From: DASPLH01 sp035627675
Lineage (GTDB): Bacteria > Acidobacteriota > Terriglobia > Terriglobales > Acidobacteriaceae
Direction of reading: 5' to 3'
Length of the DNA: 11,296 nucleotides
Assembly: GCA_035627675.1 (NCBI GenBank)
Contig: DASPLH010000278.1
Coordinates: 1 to 11,296 of the forward strand
Shown: in pieces, positions 1-6,116 of the stretch
How positions within the stretch are numbered: the first letter of the stretch is position 1
Layout of the letters: each line of letters starts with the position of its first letter
The notes under the pieces: model-generated
Told to the model about the DNA's origin: nothing
What the model saw: the letters and a program-made list of their open reading frames with translations, nothing else
Database searches by the model: none
Program-made: the position numbers and the translations under genes

Positions 1-96
1 CTGCAACCGGGTGGCGAATCCGCGACCCATGAGCCGCACGATGGCGACGTTGATGCCGTCGGCCGAAGTCCCACTCATCACGCCGGCGACGATCAA
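1..96 (-). CDS. anmK: Anhydro-N-acetylmuramic acid kinase, N-terminal fragment (cut by left edge)
   Basis: Only the first 32 codons are inside the window. Read from position 96 leftward they give an N-terminus with VAGVMSGTSADGINVAIV, which matches the family signature (G-x-MSGTS-x-DG) forming the phosphate-binding start of AnmK. AnmK cleaves the 1,6-anhydro ring of anhydro-MurNAc while phosphorylating it, giving MurNAc-6-phosphate in cytoplasmic cell-wall recycling. I place the start at a TTG (94-96) because it sits just before the conserved IVAGVMSGTS segment and overlaps the nagZ stop codon (TTGA). An ATG six codons further in (76-78) would cut into the signature. The overlap implies translational coupling with nagZ, whose product supplies the pathway. 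The rest of the gene lies outside, so completeness cannot be judged. Confidence 0.85.
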   Translation of the reverse strand, partial: MIVAGVMSGTSADGINVAIVRLMGRGFATRLQ

Positions 97-1217
97 GCGT
101 TCGCCTCCGCGATGGCCGTTGCGCGAAGTTCCTCGGAGAACTGCCAGATCCGCTGCCGCAGGCGAGTGACGGCCAACTCGCTTGGTGCGGCGGGCATGCG
201 GCGATTCACTTCCGGAGACTTGCGCTTGAAGTTCAGTATGCGCCTGGCCGCCGTTTCGACCTGCTTTCGGAACTTCGCATTGCGCTCGGCCTCGCGAAGC
301 ACGGCGCTGTACGTGCGGAACACGTGCTCTTCGTTGCGGCAGACGAGGAAGATGTCGGCGCCCGCACGGATGGTTTCCACGGCTGCGTCTTCGATGGATG
401 CGGCGGCCAGCACGCCTCCCATCTCAAGGTCGTCGGAGATAACGAGTCCGCGATAGCCGATTTTCTTGCGCAGAATGTCCCCGATCCACTTCTTCGACAG
501 CGATGCCGGAGTGCGGTCTCCGGTCACCTCCGGGTAGGCGCAGTGCGCGACCATCACGAACGGCATCTGCCGCTGGAGCATGCGGTAGGGCACGAGGTCT
601 TCATCCCACAGGCGCTTCCAACTCTTGTCGATGGCGGGCAGCGACTCGTGCGTGTCCAGGTTGGCCTCGCCGAGACCGGGGAAGTGCTTGCCGCAGCCGA
701 GCACCTGCGCGTCCTTGAGGCCGCGGAGGAACTCGCGCGCGTAAACAACCGTCTCCTTCGGACTGGCCGACACGGTTCGCGAGGTCAGCACGGATCGCGA
801 AGGCTCGAGGCCGAGATCTACCACGGGAGCGAAGTCAACGTTGAACCCTAGCGCAGACACTTCCTGCCCGATCAGTTTGCCGTGAGCGCGGTAGAGCTCC
901 TTGCGCCCGGCGCGAACGACATCTTCGACCGAGGGAGCCGGAGCGACGACATCCTTCAGCCGATCGACCGTGCCGCCTTCCATATCGACGCACAGGAACA
1001 TGCGCGTGGAGACCAGCTTTTGGGACTCTCGCAGGAGCGCGTGAGTCTGGCGCGCATCCACCACGTTGCGCTTGAACAGGATGATCCCGCCCGGTTGCAT
1101 GGCGGCCAGGGCCGAGCGGAGCTTCGCGGTCATCTCGACACCGTCGAAGCCGAAGATCATCAGTTGGCCGACAAGCGAGGAAAGGTCCATACGGGTGCGC
1201 GGCGACATGTTCGACAT
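93..1217 (-). CDS. nagZ: Beta-N-acetylhexosaminidase, glycoside hydrolase family 3 (NagZ type)
   Basis: This 374-residue protein is a single-domain GH3 enzyme of NagZ length. NagZ removes GlcNAc from GlcNAc-anhydroMurNAc peptides during peptidoglycan recycling. Visible motifs are PGGIILFKRN (42-51), CVDMEGGTVDRL (76-87, normally DxEGGxVxRL), GKHFPGLG (176-183) with the substrate-binding Lys-His, DTH (188-190) with the Asp-His pair that acts as acid/base in NagZ enzymes, and VISDDLEMGG (259-268), where D262 should be the nucleophile. The usual PGHG is PGLG here, a tolerable change. I see no signal peptide, which fits a cytoplasmic enzyme. Starts at Met4 or Met10 are possible because no Shine-Dalgarno sequence is visible. 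The gene lies downstream of mutS and overlaps anmK by four bases, so nagZ-anmK is a recycling pair. Confidence 0.93.
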   Translation of the reverse strand: MSNMSPRTRMDLSSLVGQLMIFGFDGVEMTAKLRSALAAMQPGGIILFKRNVVDARQTHALLRESQKLVSTRMFLCVDMEGGTVDRLKDVVAPAPSVEDVVRAGRKELYRAHGKLIGQEVSALGFNVDFAPVVDLGLEPSRSVLTSRTVSASPKETVVYAREFLRGLKDAQVLGCGKHFPGLGEANLDTHESLPAIDKSWKRLWDEDLVPYRMLQRQMPFVMVAHCAYPEVTGDRTPASLSKKWIGDILRKKIGYRGLVISDDLEMGGVLAAASIEDAAVETIRAGADIFLVCRNEEHVFRTYSAVLREAERNAKFRKQVETAARRILNFKRKSPEVNRRMPAAPSELAVTRLRQRIWQFSEELRATAIAEANA

Positions 1218-1222
1218 TGTAG

Positions 1223-1305
1223 AAAGTAAAAAGTGAAAAGGGAAAAGTAGAATCGCCAGACTCTGAGCCGTTCACTTCCTACTTCGCACTTCTTACTTCA
1301 CACTT
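1223..1305. repeat. Two opposed arms of degenerate 7-bp tandem repeats between mutS and nagZ
   Basis: The left arm (1223-1250) is four 7-bp units in register: AAAGTAA, AAAGTGA, AAAGGGA, AAAGTAG. The right arm (1271-1305) is five 7-bp units that all end in ACTT: TTCACTT, CCTACTT, CGCACTT, CTTACTT, CACACTT, which is AAGTNNN on the other strand. The arms are therefore inverted relative to each other around a 20-bp centre. They can pair partly, for example AAGTAG 1245-1250 with CTACTT 1279-1284 and AAGTAA 1224-1229 with TTACTT 1293-1298. The right arm ends inside the mutS stop codon. The function is unknown. It could be neutral repeat DNA or a hairpin affecting the mutS mRNA 3' end. Confidence 0.75.
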
Positions 1306-3923
1306 TAGTCGATTTGCTTCTTCAGTTCGTGCAGCAGGTTCAGCGCTTCGAGCGGAGTCAGGTTGTTGAGGTCGGCGTCGCGCAGGCGGTCCACGATCGT
1401 GTTGGACAGGGGCGTGAAGATCGTCAACTGCATCGGCTTGTCCCGGCGCTCGCCGTCGGAGAGATGTTCGCTGGCTCGGCGTTCGGCGGACTCGTGTTCG
1501 TGCAGCACTTCGCGGGCGCGCGAGATCACGTCTGCCGGGAGGCCGGCGAGCTTGGCCACCTCGATGCCGTAGCTCTTGTCGGCCGCTCCCAGCTCGACCT
1601 TGCGCAGGAAGACCACGTTGCCTCCGGTCTCCTTCACCGAGACGTGGTAGTTCTTCACCGAATCCAGCAGCGACTCCAGCTCCGTCAACTCATGGTAGTG
1701 CGTCGCGAAGAGCGTCTTGGCCCGCGTGCGCGCGTGGATGTACTCGACCACCGCCCACGCGATGGCCAGTCCGTCATAGGTCGCGGTGCCGCGGCCGATC
1801 TCATCGAGCAGGATGAGCGAGCGCGGAGTCGCCGTGTTCAGGATGGCCGCGGTCTCCGTCATCTCGACCATGAAGGTGGAGCGTCCACGGGCAAGGTTGT
1901 CGGCCGCTCCGATGCGGGTGAAGATGCGGTCGACGACGCTGAGCCTGGCGCGCGTGGCCGGGACGAACGAGCCCATCTGCGCCAGGATCACGATGAGTGC
2001 GGTCTGCCGCAGGTAGGTGGACTTGCCGCCCATGTTCGGGCCGGTGATCAGCAGGAGGTTGTGCGACGACCCGTTGAGGTAGAGGTCGTTGGGAACGAAC
2101 CGGTCGTTCGAGTTGGTCAGGTGCGGCTGCTCGATGACCGGGTGGCGTCCGGCAACGATCTCGAGATCGCCCGAATCGTCGAACGCGGGACGGCAGTAGT
2201 TGTTGTCGGCGGCGAGGTGAGCGAGGCCGACAAGCACATCCACCTCGGCGATGGCGAGCGCGGTCTGGCGAATGCGGCGGGCCTCGGCCGCAATGGCCGA
2301 GCGCAATTCGGCGAAGATCCTGCGTTCGATCTCGACGATCTTCTCTTCGGCGTCGAGGACCTTCGCCTCGTATTCCTTCAGCTCGGGCGTGGTGAACCGC
2401 TCGGCTCCCACCAGCGTCTGCTTGCGCTCGTAGTCCGGCGGAGCCAGGTGCAGGTTCGCCTTGCTGATCTCAAGGTAGAAGCCAAAAACGTTGTTGAACT
2501 TGACCTTCAGCGAGCCAATGCCGGTGCGTTCGCGCTCACGCTGCTCGATCTGCGCGATGTATTGCTTGCTGTTGCGGCTGATGTCGCGGAGTTCGTCCAG
2601 TTGAGCATCGATGCCCTGGGCGATCACTCCGCCGTCCACGAGCGTCAGCGGAGGCTCGGGGACCAGCGTCGAGGTGATCCGGTCGCGAACGTCCGCCAGT
2701 TCGTCGAGGTTTGCGTGGAGCTGCGCCATGCGCTCGGACCGCAGCCGGGCGAGGCACTCGCGCAGGCGGGGAAGCTTCGCAACCGAAGCCGCCAGCGCCA
2801 GCACGTCGCGTGGGTTCGCCGCCTCGAGCGTGACACGCGACAGCAGTCGTTCGATGTCGAGGATTCCGTCGAGCGCGCGGCGAACCTCCTCGCGGTCGAT
2901 GGTGGAGACCACTCCGGCTTCCACCGCGTCGAGGCGCGCCGCGATCTCCGCGCCATCGATGGACGGCCGCAGCATCCACGAGCGCAGCAGCCGCTTGCCC
3001 ATCGGCGTGACCGTGCAGTCGATTGCGCGAAACAGAGTCACGTTGTCGCCCGCGCCGGCGAAGAGGGGTTCGACGAGTTCGAGGTTCCGCACCGTTACAG
3101 CATCGAGCACAAGGCAATGCTGGCGCTCGTAGTAGCCGATGCGGTCAACGTGGTCGAGCGTCCCGCGCTGCGTGTGGCGAACGTAGTGGAGCACGGCTCC
3201 GGCGGCGCAGGCCGCCGCTGTCCGGTCAGCCAGCCCGTAGCCCTCGAGCGACAGCACGCCGAAATGATTTTCGACCAGCGGAATGGCGTGGTCGGAAGCG
3301 AAGATCCAGTCGTCCAGCGGAGTCTCCGCCCATCGCGCCCGCGGAACGTCCATTCCTGCGCGCGACGAGTGAAACAGCGGAAGAGATGAGGCGAACAGCA
3401 GTTCGCGAGGAGCGAGCGTCTGCAACTCCTCGTGGACACGAGCATCGGCCTCGGGGCCGGTGAACTCCGTCGCGCGGAATTCGCCGGTCGAGAGGTCGAG
3501 CGCGGCGAACCCGACGGTCTCGCCCGATCGCACAACGGCCGCGAGGAAGTTGTTCTCGTCCGATCCCAGTTGCGAATCGTGCGCCGTGCCGGGAGTCACG
3601 ACCCTCGTGACCTCGCGCCGGACCAGCTTTTTCGTCAGCTTGGGGTCCTCGACCTGGTCGCAGATCGCGACCTTGAACCCCTTGCGGATGAGCTTCGCGA
3701 TGTAGTTTTCGGCGGCGTGGTAGGGCACGCCGCACATGGGGATCGCGATGCCCTTGTCCTTCTGGCGCGATGTCAGCGTGATCTGTAGTTCGCGCGCGGC
3801 CACGACCGCGTCTTCCAGGAAGAGCTCGTAAAAGTCGCCCACGCGAAAGAAGAGCAGAGCATTGGGATGCTCCTTTTTTATCGCGGCATGCTGCCGCATC
3901 AGTGGCGTGGACGTCTCGCTCAT
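1305..3923 (-). CDS. mutS: DNA mismatch repair protein MutS
   Basis: MutS recognises mismatches and small loops in DNA and, with ATP, recruits MutL. From the chosen start the protein is 872 residues, a normal MutS1 length. The mismatch-reading motif GDFYELF is at 29-35 (the Phe-x-Glu wedge is F31-Y32-E33). The connector and lever/clamp domains follow. The ABC-type ATPase has Walker A GPNMGGKST starting at residue 628 and Walker B LILLDEIGRGT with D707-E708. The signature FATHYHELTELE follows, and the C-terminal helices end at QID. The frame stays open upstream to 3995, but the start at 3921-3923 (MSETSTPLMRQHAAIKKEHP) aligns with MutS N-termini, and the extra 24 residues overlap the apparent promoter. 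There is no clear ribosome binding site. The gene is divergent from galT and first in a leftward run with nagZ and anmK. Confidence 0.97.
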   Translation of the reverse strand: MSETSTPLMRQHAAIKKEHPNALLFFRVGDFYELFLEDAVVAARELQITLTSRQKDKGIAIPMCGVPYHAAENYIAKLIRKGFKVAICDQVEDPKLTKKLVRREVTRVVTPGTAHDSQLGSDENNFLAAVVRSGETVGFAALDLSTGEFRATEFTGPEADARVHEELQTLAPRELLFASSLPLFHSSRAGMDVPRARWAETPLDDWIFASDHAIPLVENHFGVLSLEGYGLADRTAAACAAGAVLHYVRHTQRGTLDHVDRIGYYERQHCLVLDAVTVRNLELVEPLFAGAGDNVTLFRAIDCTVTPMGKRLLRSWMLRPSIDGAEIAARLDAVEAGVVSTIDREEVRRALDGILDIERLLSRVTLEAANPRDVLALAASVAKLPRLRECLARLRSERMAQLHANLDELADVRDRITSTLVPEPPLTLVDGGVIAQGIDAQLDELRDISRNSKQYIAQIEQRERERTGIGSLKVKFNNVFGFYLEISKANLHLAPPDYERKQTLVGAERFTTPELKEYEAKVLDAEEKIVEIERRIFAELRSAIAAEARRIRQTALAIAEVDVLVGLAHLAADNNYCRPAFDDSGDLEIVAGRHPVIEQPHLTNSNDRFVPNDLYLNGSSHNLLLITGPNMGGKSTYLRQTALIVILAQMGSFVPATRARLSVVDRIFTRIGAADNLARGRSTFMVEMTETAAILNTATPRSLILLDEIGRGTATYDGLAIAWAVVEYIHARTRAKTLFATHYHELTELESLLDSVKNYHVSVKETGGNVVFLRKVELGAADKSYGIEVAKLAGLPADVISRAREVLHEHESAERRASEHLSDGERRDKPMQLTIFTPLSNTIVDRLRDADLNNLTPLEALNLLHELKKQID

Positions 3924-3945
3924 GGAATAGGTGGGAAGCGAAGGG

Positions 3946-3954
3946 AGTATAACA
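3946..3954 (-). promoter_or_regulatory. Candidate extended -10 promoter for mutS
   Basis: On the minus strand the sequence reads TGTTATACT, which fits the extended -10 form TG-n-TATAAT with one mismatch. A transcript starting about seven bases downstream would have a leader of roughly 16 bases before the mutS ATG at 3923. The -35 position at 17-bp spacing (ACTGCG) is poor, as is common for extended -10 promoters. Its place also argues for the shorter mutS start. Confidence 0.45.
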
Positions 3955-3975
3955 AGGAGAGCCGGCGGCGCAGTC

Positions 3976-3984
3976 TGTGGATAA
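3976..3984 (-). promoter_or_regulatory. Perfect DnaA-box sequence in the mutS/galT divergent region
   Basis: The minus strand reads TTATCCACA, identical to the E. coli consensus DnaA box. It is a single copy, 22 bases upstream of the candidate mutS -10 element and 49 bases upstream of the galT start. A 9-mer can occur by chance in a window this size (I estimate under one in ten), so binding is inference. Confidence 0.35.
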
Positions 3985-4032
3985 CTGGCTCGCATTTGAC
4001 TCCACCGCCAGCGTTTGATTTCCTAATCGCTT

Positions 4033-5040
4033 ATGGAACTGCGTAAAGACCCGATCACCCGTTCGTGGGTCATCACCGGCGATGCTCCGGAGGCGGGGCG
4101 GCAGACGCAACCGTTCTGCTTGTTTTGTCCCGAGTCGCCGCAGCAGCCGCAGGTCATCTCGACGATGGCTTCGGTGAACTACGGACCCTGGTCGGCGCGC
4201 GCGGTCGTGCATCCCGACCCGCTATACCGGGTGGAAGGCGATCCGGCGCGGCGCGGACTTGGCCTTTATGACAACATGCAGTCGGTCGGAGCGCACGAAG
4301 TCATCGTCGAGAACGCCCGCCATGACCGCCACCTCTGGATAGCGAGCGACGCCGAGATCGAACAGTTCCTGCTGTTGTGCGCGCATCGCATCCAGGACCT
4401 CAAGAACGACTTCCGCTTCAAGTACGTCACCGTCTCCAAGGATTACGGCACGATCGCCGGGCAGGAGTTCGACCATCCCACGTCGCAGATCGTCGCCACC
4501 ACGTTCGTCCCGCGGCGCGTGCTGTACGAGCTGCGTTCCGCGCGCGAACACTACTCGGAGAAGGAGCGTTGCGTCTTCTGCGACATCCTGGCGCAGGAAC
4601 TGCAACATCGCGAACGCATCATCGAGGTTCGGGGAGACTACGTGGCGTGCAATCCTTACGCGCCGCGCGTGCCGTACGAGACATGGATCATGCCGACCGT
4701 GCACTCCGCGCACTTCGAGCGAACGGCCTCGGCGCGTCCCGGCGTGCTTGGCGACTGCGCCGCGCTGCTGCGCCGGACCCTGAACCGCATCCGGTCCATC
4801 ACCGACAGCTTCCACCTCGTGCTGCACACGGCGCCGAACACGCTGCACAAATCCAAGGTGCTGAACTACTGGCGCACCATCGACGATGACTATCACTGGC
4901 ACATCGAGATTCTGCCGATCCTGCCGGGGAAGGCGAAGTCCTACACCTTCAAGGAGGTGTACTTCACGCCCGTGACATCGGAGAGCGCGGCGGCGCGGCT
5001 TCGTGAAGCCCCCACCGAATACACGGCGACCAGCATGTAA
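4033..5040 (+). CDS. galT: GalT-family nucleotidyltransferase (galactose-1-phosphate uridylyltransferase-like) with altered active site
   Basis: The 335-residue protein has the two-half GalT fold of the HIT superfamily. GalT moves UMP between UDP-glucose and galactose-1-phosphate through a uridylylated His. Visible features are the N-terminal zinc pair C29-x-x-C32 (FCLFCPE), a likely third ligand H97 (HEVIVENARHD), the motif DHPTSQ at 147-152, a second Cys pair C180-x-x-C183 (CVFCDI) and HWHIEI at 288-293 in the C-terminal half. In classical enzymes the middle motif is HPHxQ, whose second His is the nucleophile. Here that residue is T150 (codon ACG, 4480-4482), and the upstream Ser region reads AGQEFD. 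The fold call is firm, but the substrate and the uridylyl-transfer mechanism are uncertain. The gene is divergent from mutS and apparently monocistronic. No Shine-Dalgarno sequence is visible before the ATG. Confidence 0.8.
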   Translation: MELRKDPITRSWVITGDAPEAGRQTQPFCLFCPESPQQPQVISTMASVNYGPWSARAVVHPDPLYRVEGDPARRGLGLYDNMQSVGAHEVIVENARHDRHLWIASDAEIEQFLLLCAHRIQDLKNDFRFKYVTVSKDYGTIAGQEFDHPTSQIVATTFVPRRVLYELRSAREHYSEKERCVFCDILAQELQHRERIIEVRGDYVACNPYAPRVPYETWIMPTVHSAHFERTASARPGVLGDCAALLRRTLNRIRSITDSFHLVLHTAPNTLHKSKVLNYWRTIDDDYHWHIEILPILPGKAKSYTFKEVYFTPVTSESAAARLREAPTEYTATSM

Positions 5041-5047
5041 ACGGAAA

Positions 5048-5071
5048 CGGCCTCAGCAGAAGCTGAGGCCG
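5048..5071. terminator. Perfect 10-bp hairpin between convergent genes, probable bidirectional terminator
   Basis: Positions 5048-5057 and 5062-5071 are perfectly complementary (CGGCCTCAGC / GCTGAGGCCG) around an AGAA tetraloop. The hairpin starts seven bases after the galT stop and lies downstream of the leftward small membrane protein gene that ends at 5090. There is no T-run on the plus strand. On the minus strand it is followed by the moderately T-rich TTTCCGTTT. It fits a shared 3' hairpin, though a dispersed REP-like palindrome is the other possibility. Confidence 0.6.
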
Positions 5072-5089
5072 CAGCGTTATAGGACGGGA

Positions 5090-5347
5090 TTAGGCGGCCC
5101 TGGAGAAGGCGTCCGAACCGTGCTGCTTCACCATCTTGTTGTAGACGCCGATGATGAGGAACGTCGGAGCCCACTGGCCGACGAAGAGCGCCCATTCGTC
5201 CCTGCCCGTAAGCTTCAGGATCGCCGAAGCGGCGATGGACCCCAGCGCAAATGCCAGGTACGTGCTGGAAGGCATTTTCGAGGTCTGCGATTCAAGGGTT
5301 CCAGTCATCCTGTCTTCGGATTGTCCGCGGTAAACTCTGTTGTCCAT
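5090..5347 (-). CDS. Small membrane protein of unknown function (85 residues)
   Basis: The reading frame is open further upstream, but I choose the ATG at 5345-5347 (MDNRVYRGQSEDR), which is preceded by AAGGAA at about ten bases and leaves a normal divergent spacer. The product has a polar N-terminus of about 28 residues. Two hydrophobic stretches follow, at about 29-46 (TYLAFALGSIAASAILKL) and about 52-69 (EWALFVGQWAPTFLIIG), joined by a short polar turn KLTGRDEW, and a basic/polar tail ends in SRAA. It looks like a two-helix inner-membrane protein. From general memory similar small proteins exist in acidobacteria, but I know no function. It converges on galT across a strong hairpin and is divergent from the unknown gene at 5539. 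Confidence 0.75.
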   Translation of the reverse strand: MDNRVYRGQSEDRMTGTLESQTSKMPSSTYLAFALGSIAASAILKLTGRDEWALFVGQWAPTFLIIGVYNKMVKQHGSDAFSRAA

Positions 5348-5538
5348 ACGTGCTCTGTTCCTTTCCTCTCGCTGTTTGCTGGTGTGTGGAAGGGGCCCGC
5401 GCCCCATGCAAGTCAGATGGCAGCGGATGAAAGTTGGAAGTTGCACCGCGATATTGATTTCGGGCAGCACGTGTTTCGACTGTGTGCATGTTGAAGTGCC
5501 GCGCAACCAGTGCAATCCGGCCAGTGAGGACGGCAACA

Positions 5539-5898
5539 ATGGACAGCGTACGGCGGGTCAAGACCTACACAGCAGAGAGCGGAGCGGTTTACCAGTACTA
5601 CTTCGTGGGCTGGCGCGACGCTTTGCCCGGCTCGGGCGAGCGCGCGACCGAGTACATCTTCGACATCCTGCGAAATCACGGCCGCTACTCGGTGAGCATC
5701 TTCGTCAGGTTCACTGCCGTCGCACACTGGAATGCCGGGCACGGAAGGGAACTGAGCGGCAGCGAGCAGTACGGCCTGGCGAAGATGAGGTTGCTGTCGG
5801 CCTTCAACGAGTCGGACGATGTGTTTGCCTTGGGAAGGCAGTTCGTGGTTGACGCCGAGAACATCCAGGGCCTGGCGACGGCGTTGAACCTCGACTAG
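5539..5898 (+). CDS. Conserved-looking hypothetical protein (119 residues)
   Basis: I choose the ATG at 5539 because GAGGA lies eight bases upstream (5526-5530), one of the better Shine-Dalgarno sequences in the window. An upstream ATG at 5482 would add 19 poor residues. The protein (MDSVRRVKTYTAESGAVYQYYFVGW...) is soluble, mixed alpha/beta in appearance, with no signal peptide or membrane segment. A block near the middle, GRELSGSEQYGLAKMRLLSAF, looks like a helix, and the tail NIQGLATALNLD is compact. I recognise no domain. It is divergent from the small membrane protein at 5090-5347 and ends 218 bases before the heme operon. Confidence 0.7.
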   Translation: MDSVRRVKTYTAESGAVYQYYFVGWRDALPGSGERATEYIFDILRNHGRYSVSIFVRFTAVAHWNAGHGRELSGSEQYGLAKMRLLSAFNESDDVFALGRQFVVDAENIQGLATALNLD

Positions 5899-5999
5899 CC
5901 CGCGACGTGCTTTGTCCCGGTAGCTGGGCGCTGCTGGAGACCCTCTCAGACCCCCGTTACGGCGATCCAAAGTAGCTCACTGCCGGTTTTGCCCTGTGG

Positions 6000-6017
6000 T
6001 TGTGATTGACGTCACAA
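6000..6017. promoter_or_regulatory. Crp/FNR-family-type operator upstream of the heme operon
   Basis: The sequence TTGTGATTGACGTCACAA is a perfect 6+6 inverted repeat (TTGTGA / TCACAA) with a 6-bp spacer and contains the exact E. coli CRP core TGTGA-N6-TCACA. Its centre (6008.5) lies about 62 bases upstream of the start expected from the TATACT box at 6059-6064, the spacing used by class I CRP-activated promoters. A second, different inverted repeat GAGTG-N7-CACTC (6022-6038) follows, centred near -41. The regulator itself is not in the window. Binding and direction of control are inference. Confidence 0.5.
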
Positions 6018-6058
6018 TATTGAGTGACGTTTACACTCCGGCGCTGAGAAGCCGTTTG

Positions 6059-6064
6059 TATACT
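6059..6064 (+). promoter_or_regulatory. Candidate -10 box for the ccsA-hemA-hemC-hemD operon
   Basis: TATACT matches the -10 consensus at five of six positions. It is the only good -10 in the gap between 5899 and 6116. No convincing -35 lies 16-18 bases upstream, which fits a promoter that depends on an activator at the 6000-6017 site. The expected start near 6071 would leave a leader of about 46 bases to the ATG at 6117, or about 16 to the GTG at 6087. The rest of the gap (5899-5999) shows no gene and no clear hairpin terminator. Confidence 0.4.
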
Positions 6065-6116
6065 AGGGACAACTGGCTGCAAACAGGTGCAATTCGTTAC
6101 CGCCAGCCATGTTCTT

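Noticed and set aside
1223..1305. CRISPR array
   Set aside because: Repeat units are only 7 bp, contiguous and degenerate, with no unique spacers and no cas genes nearby.
1314..3389. A 691-codon open frame on the plus strand, antisense to mutS
   Set aside because: It lies wholly opposite mutS in a high-GC region, its protein is Arg/Val/Gln-rich without any family resemblance, and long antisense frames are expected from the GC3 bias of the real gene.
3924..3995. Upstream extension of mutS by 24 codons
   Set aside because: The extra residues do not match MutS N-termini and would cover the extended -10 element; the inner ATG at 3921-3923 aligns with the family start.
3996..4026. TTGACT (3996-4001) with TCCTAA as a sigma70 promoter for galT
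   Set aside because: The -35 is good, but the nearest -10 candidates match poorly or are spaced 19-20 bases away, so I do not list it as a promoter.
6006..6037. TTGACG (6006-6011) as a -35 with a -10 near TTTACA/TACACT
   Set aside because: TTGACG is the spacer of the Crp-type palindrome, and the possible -10 boxes are weak or spaced 18-20 bases away. TATACT at 6059-6064 is the better -10.
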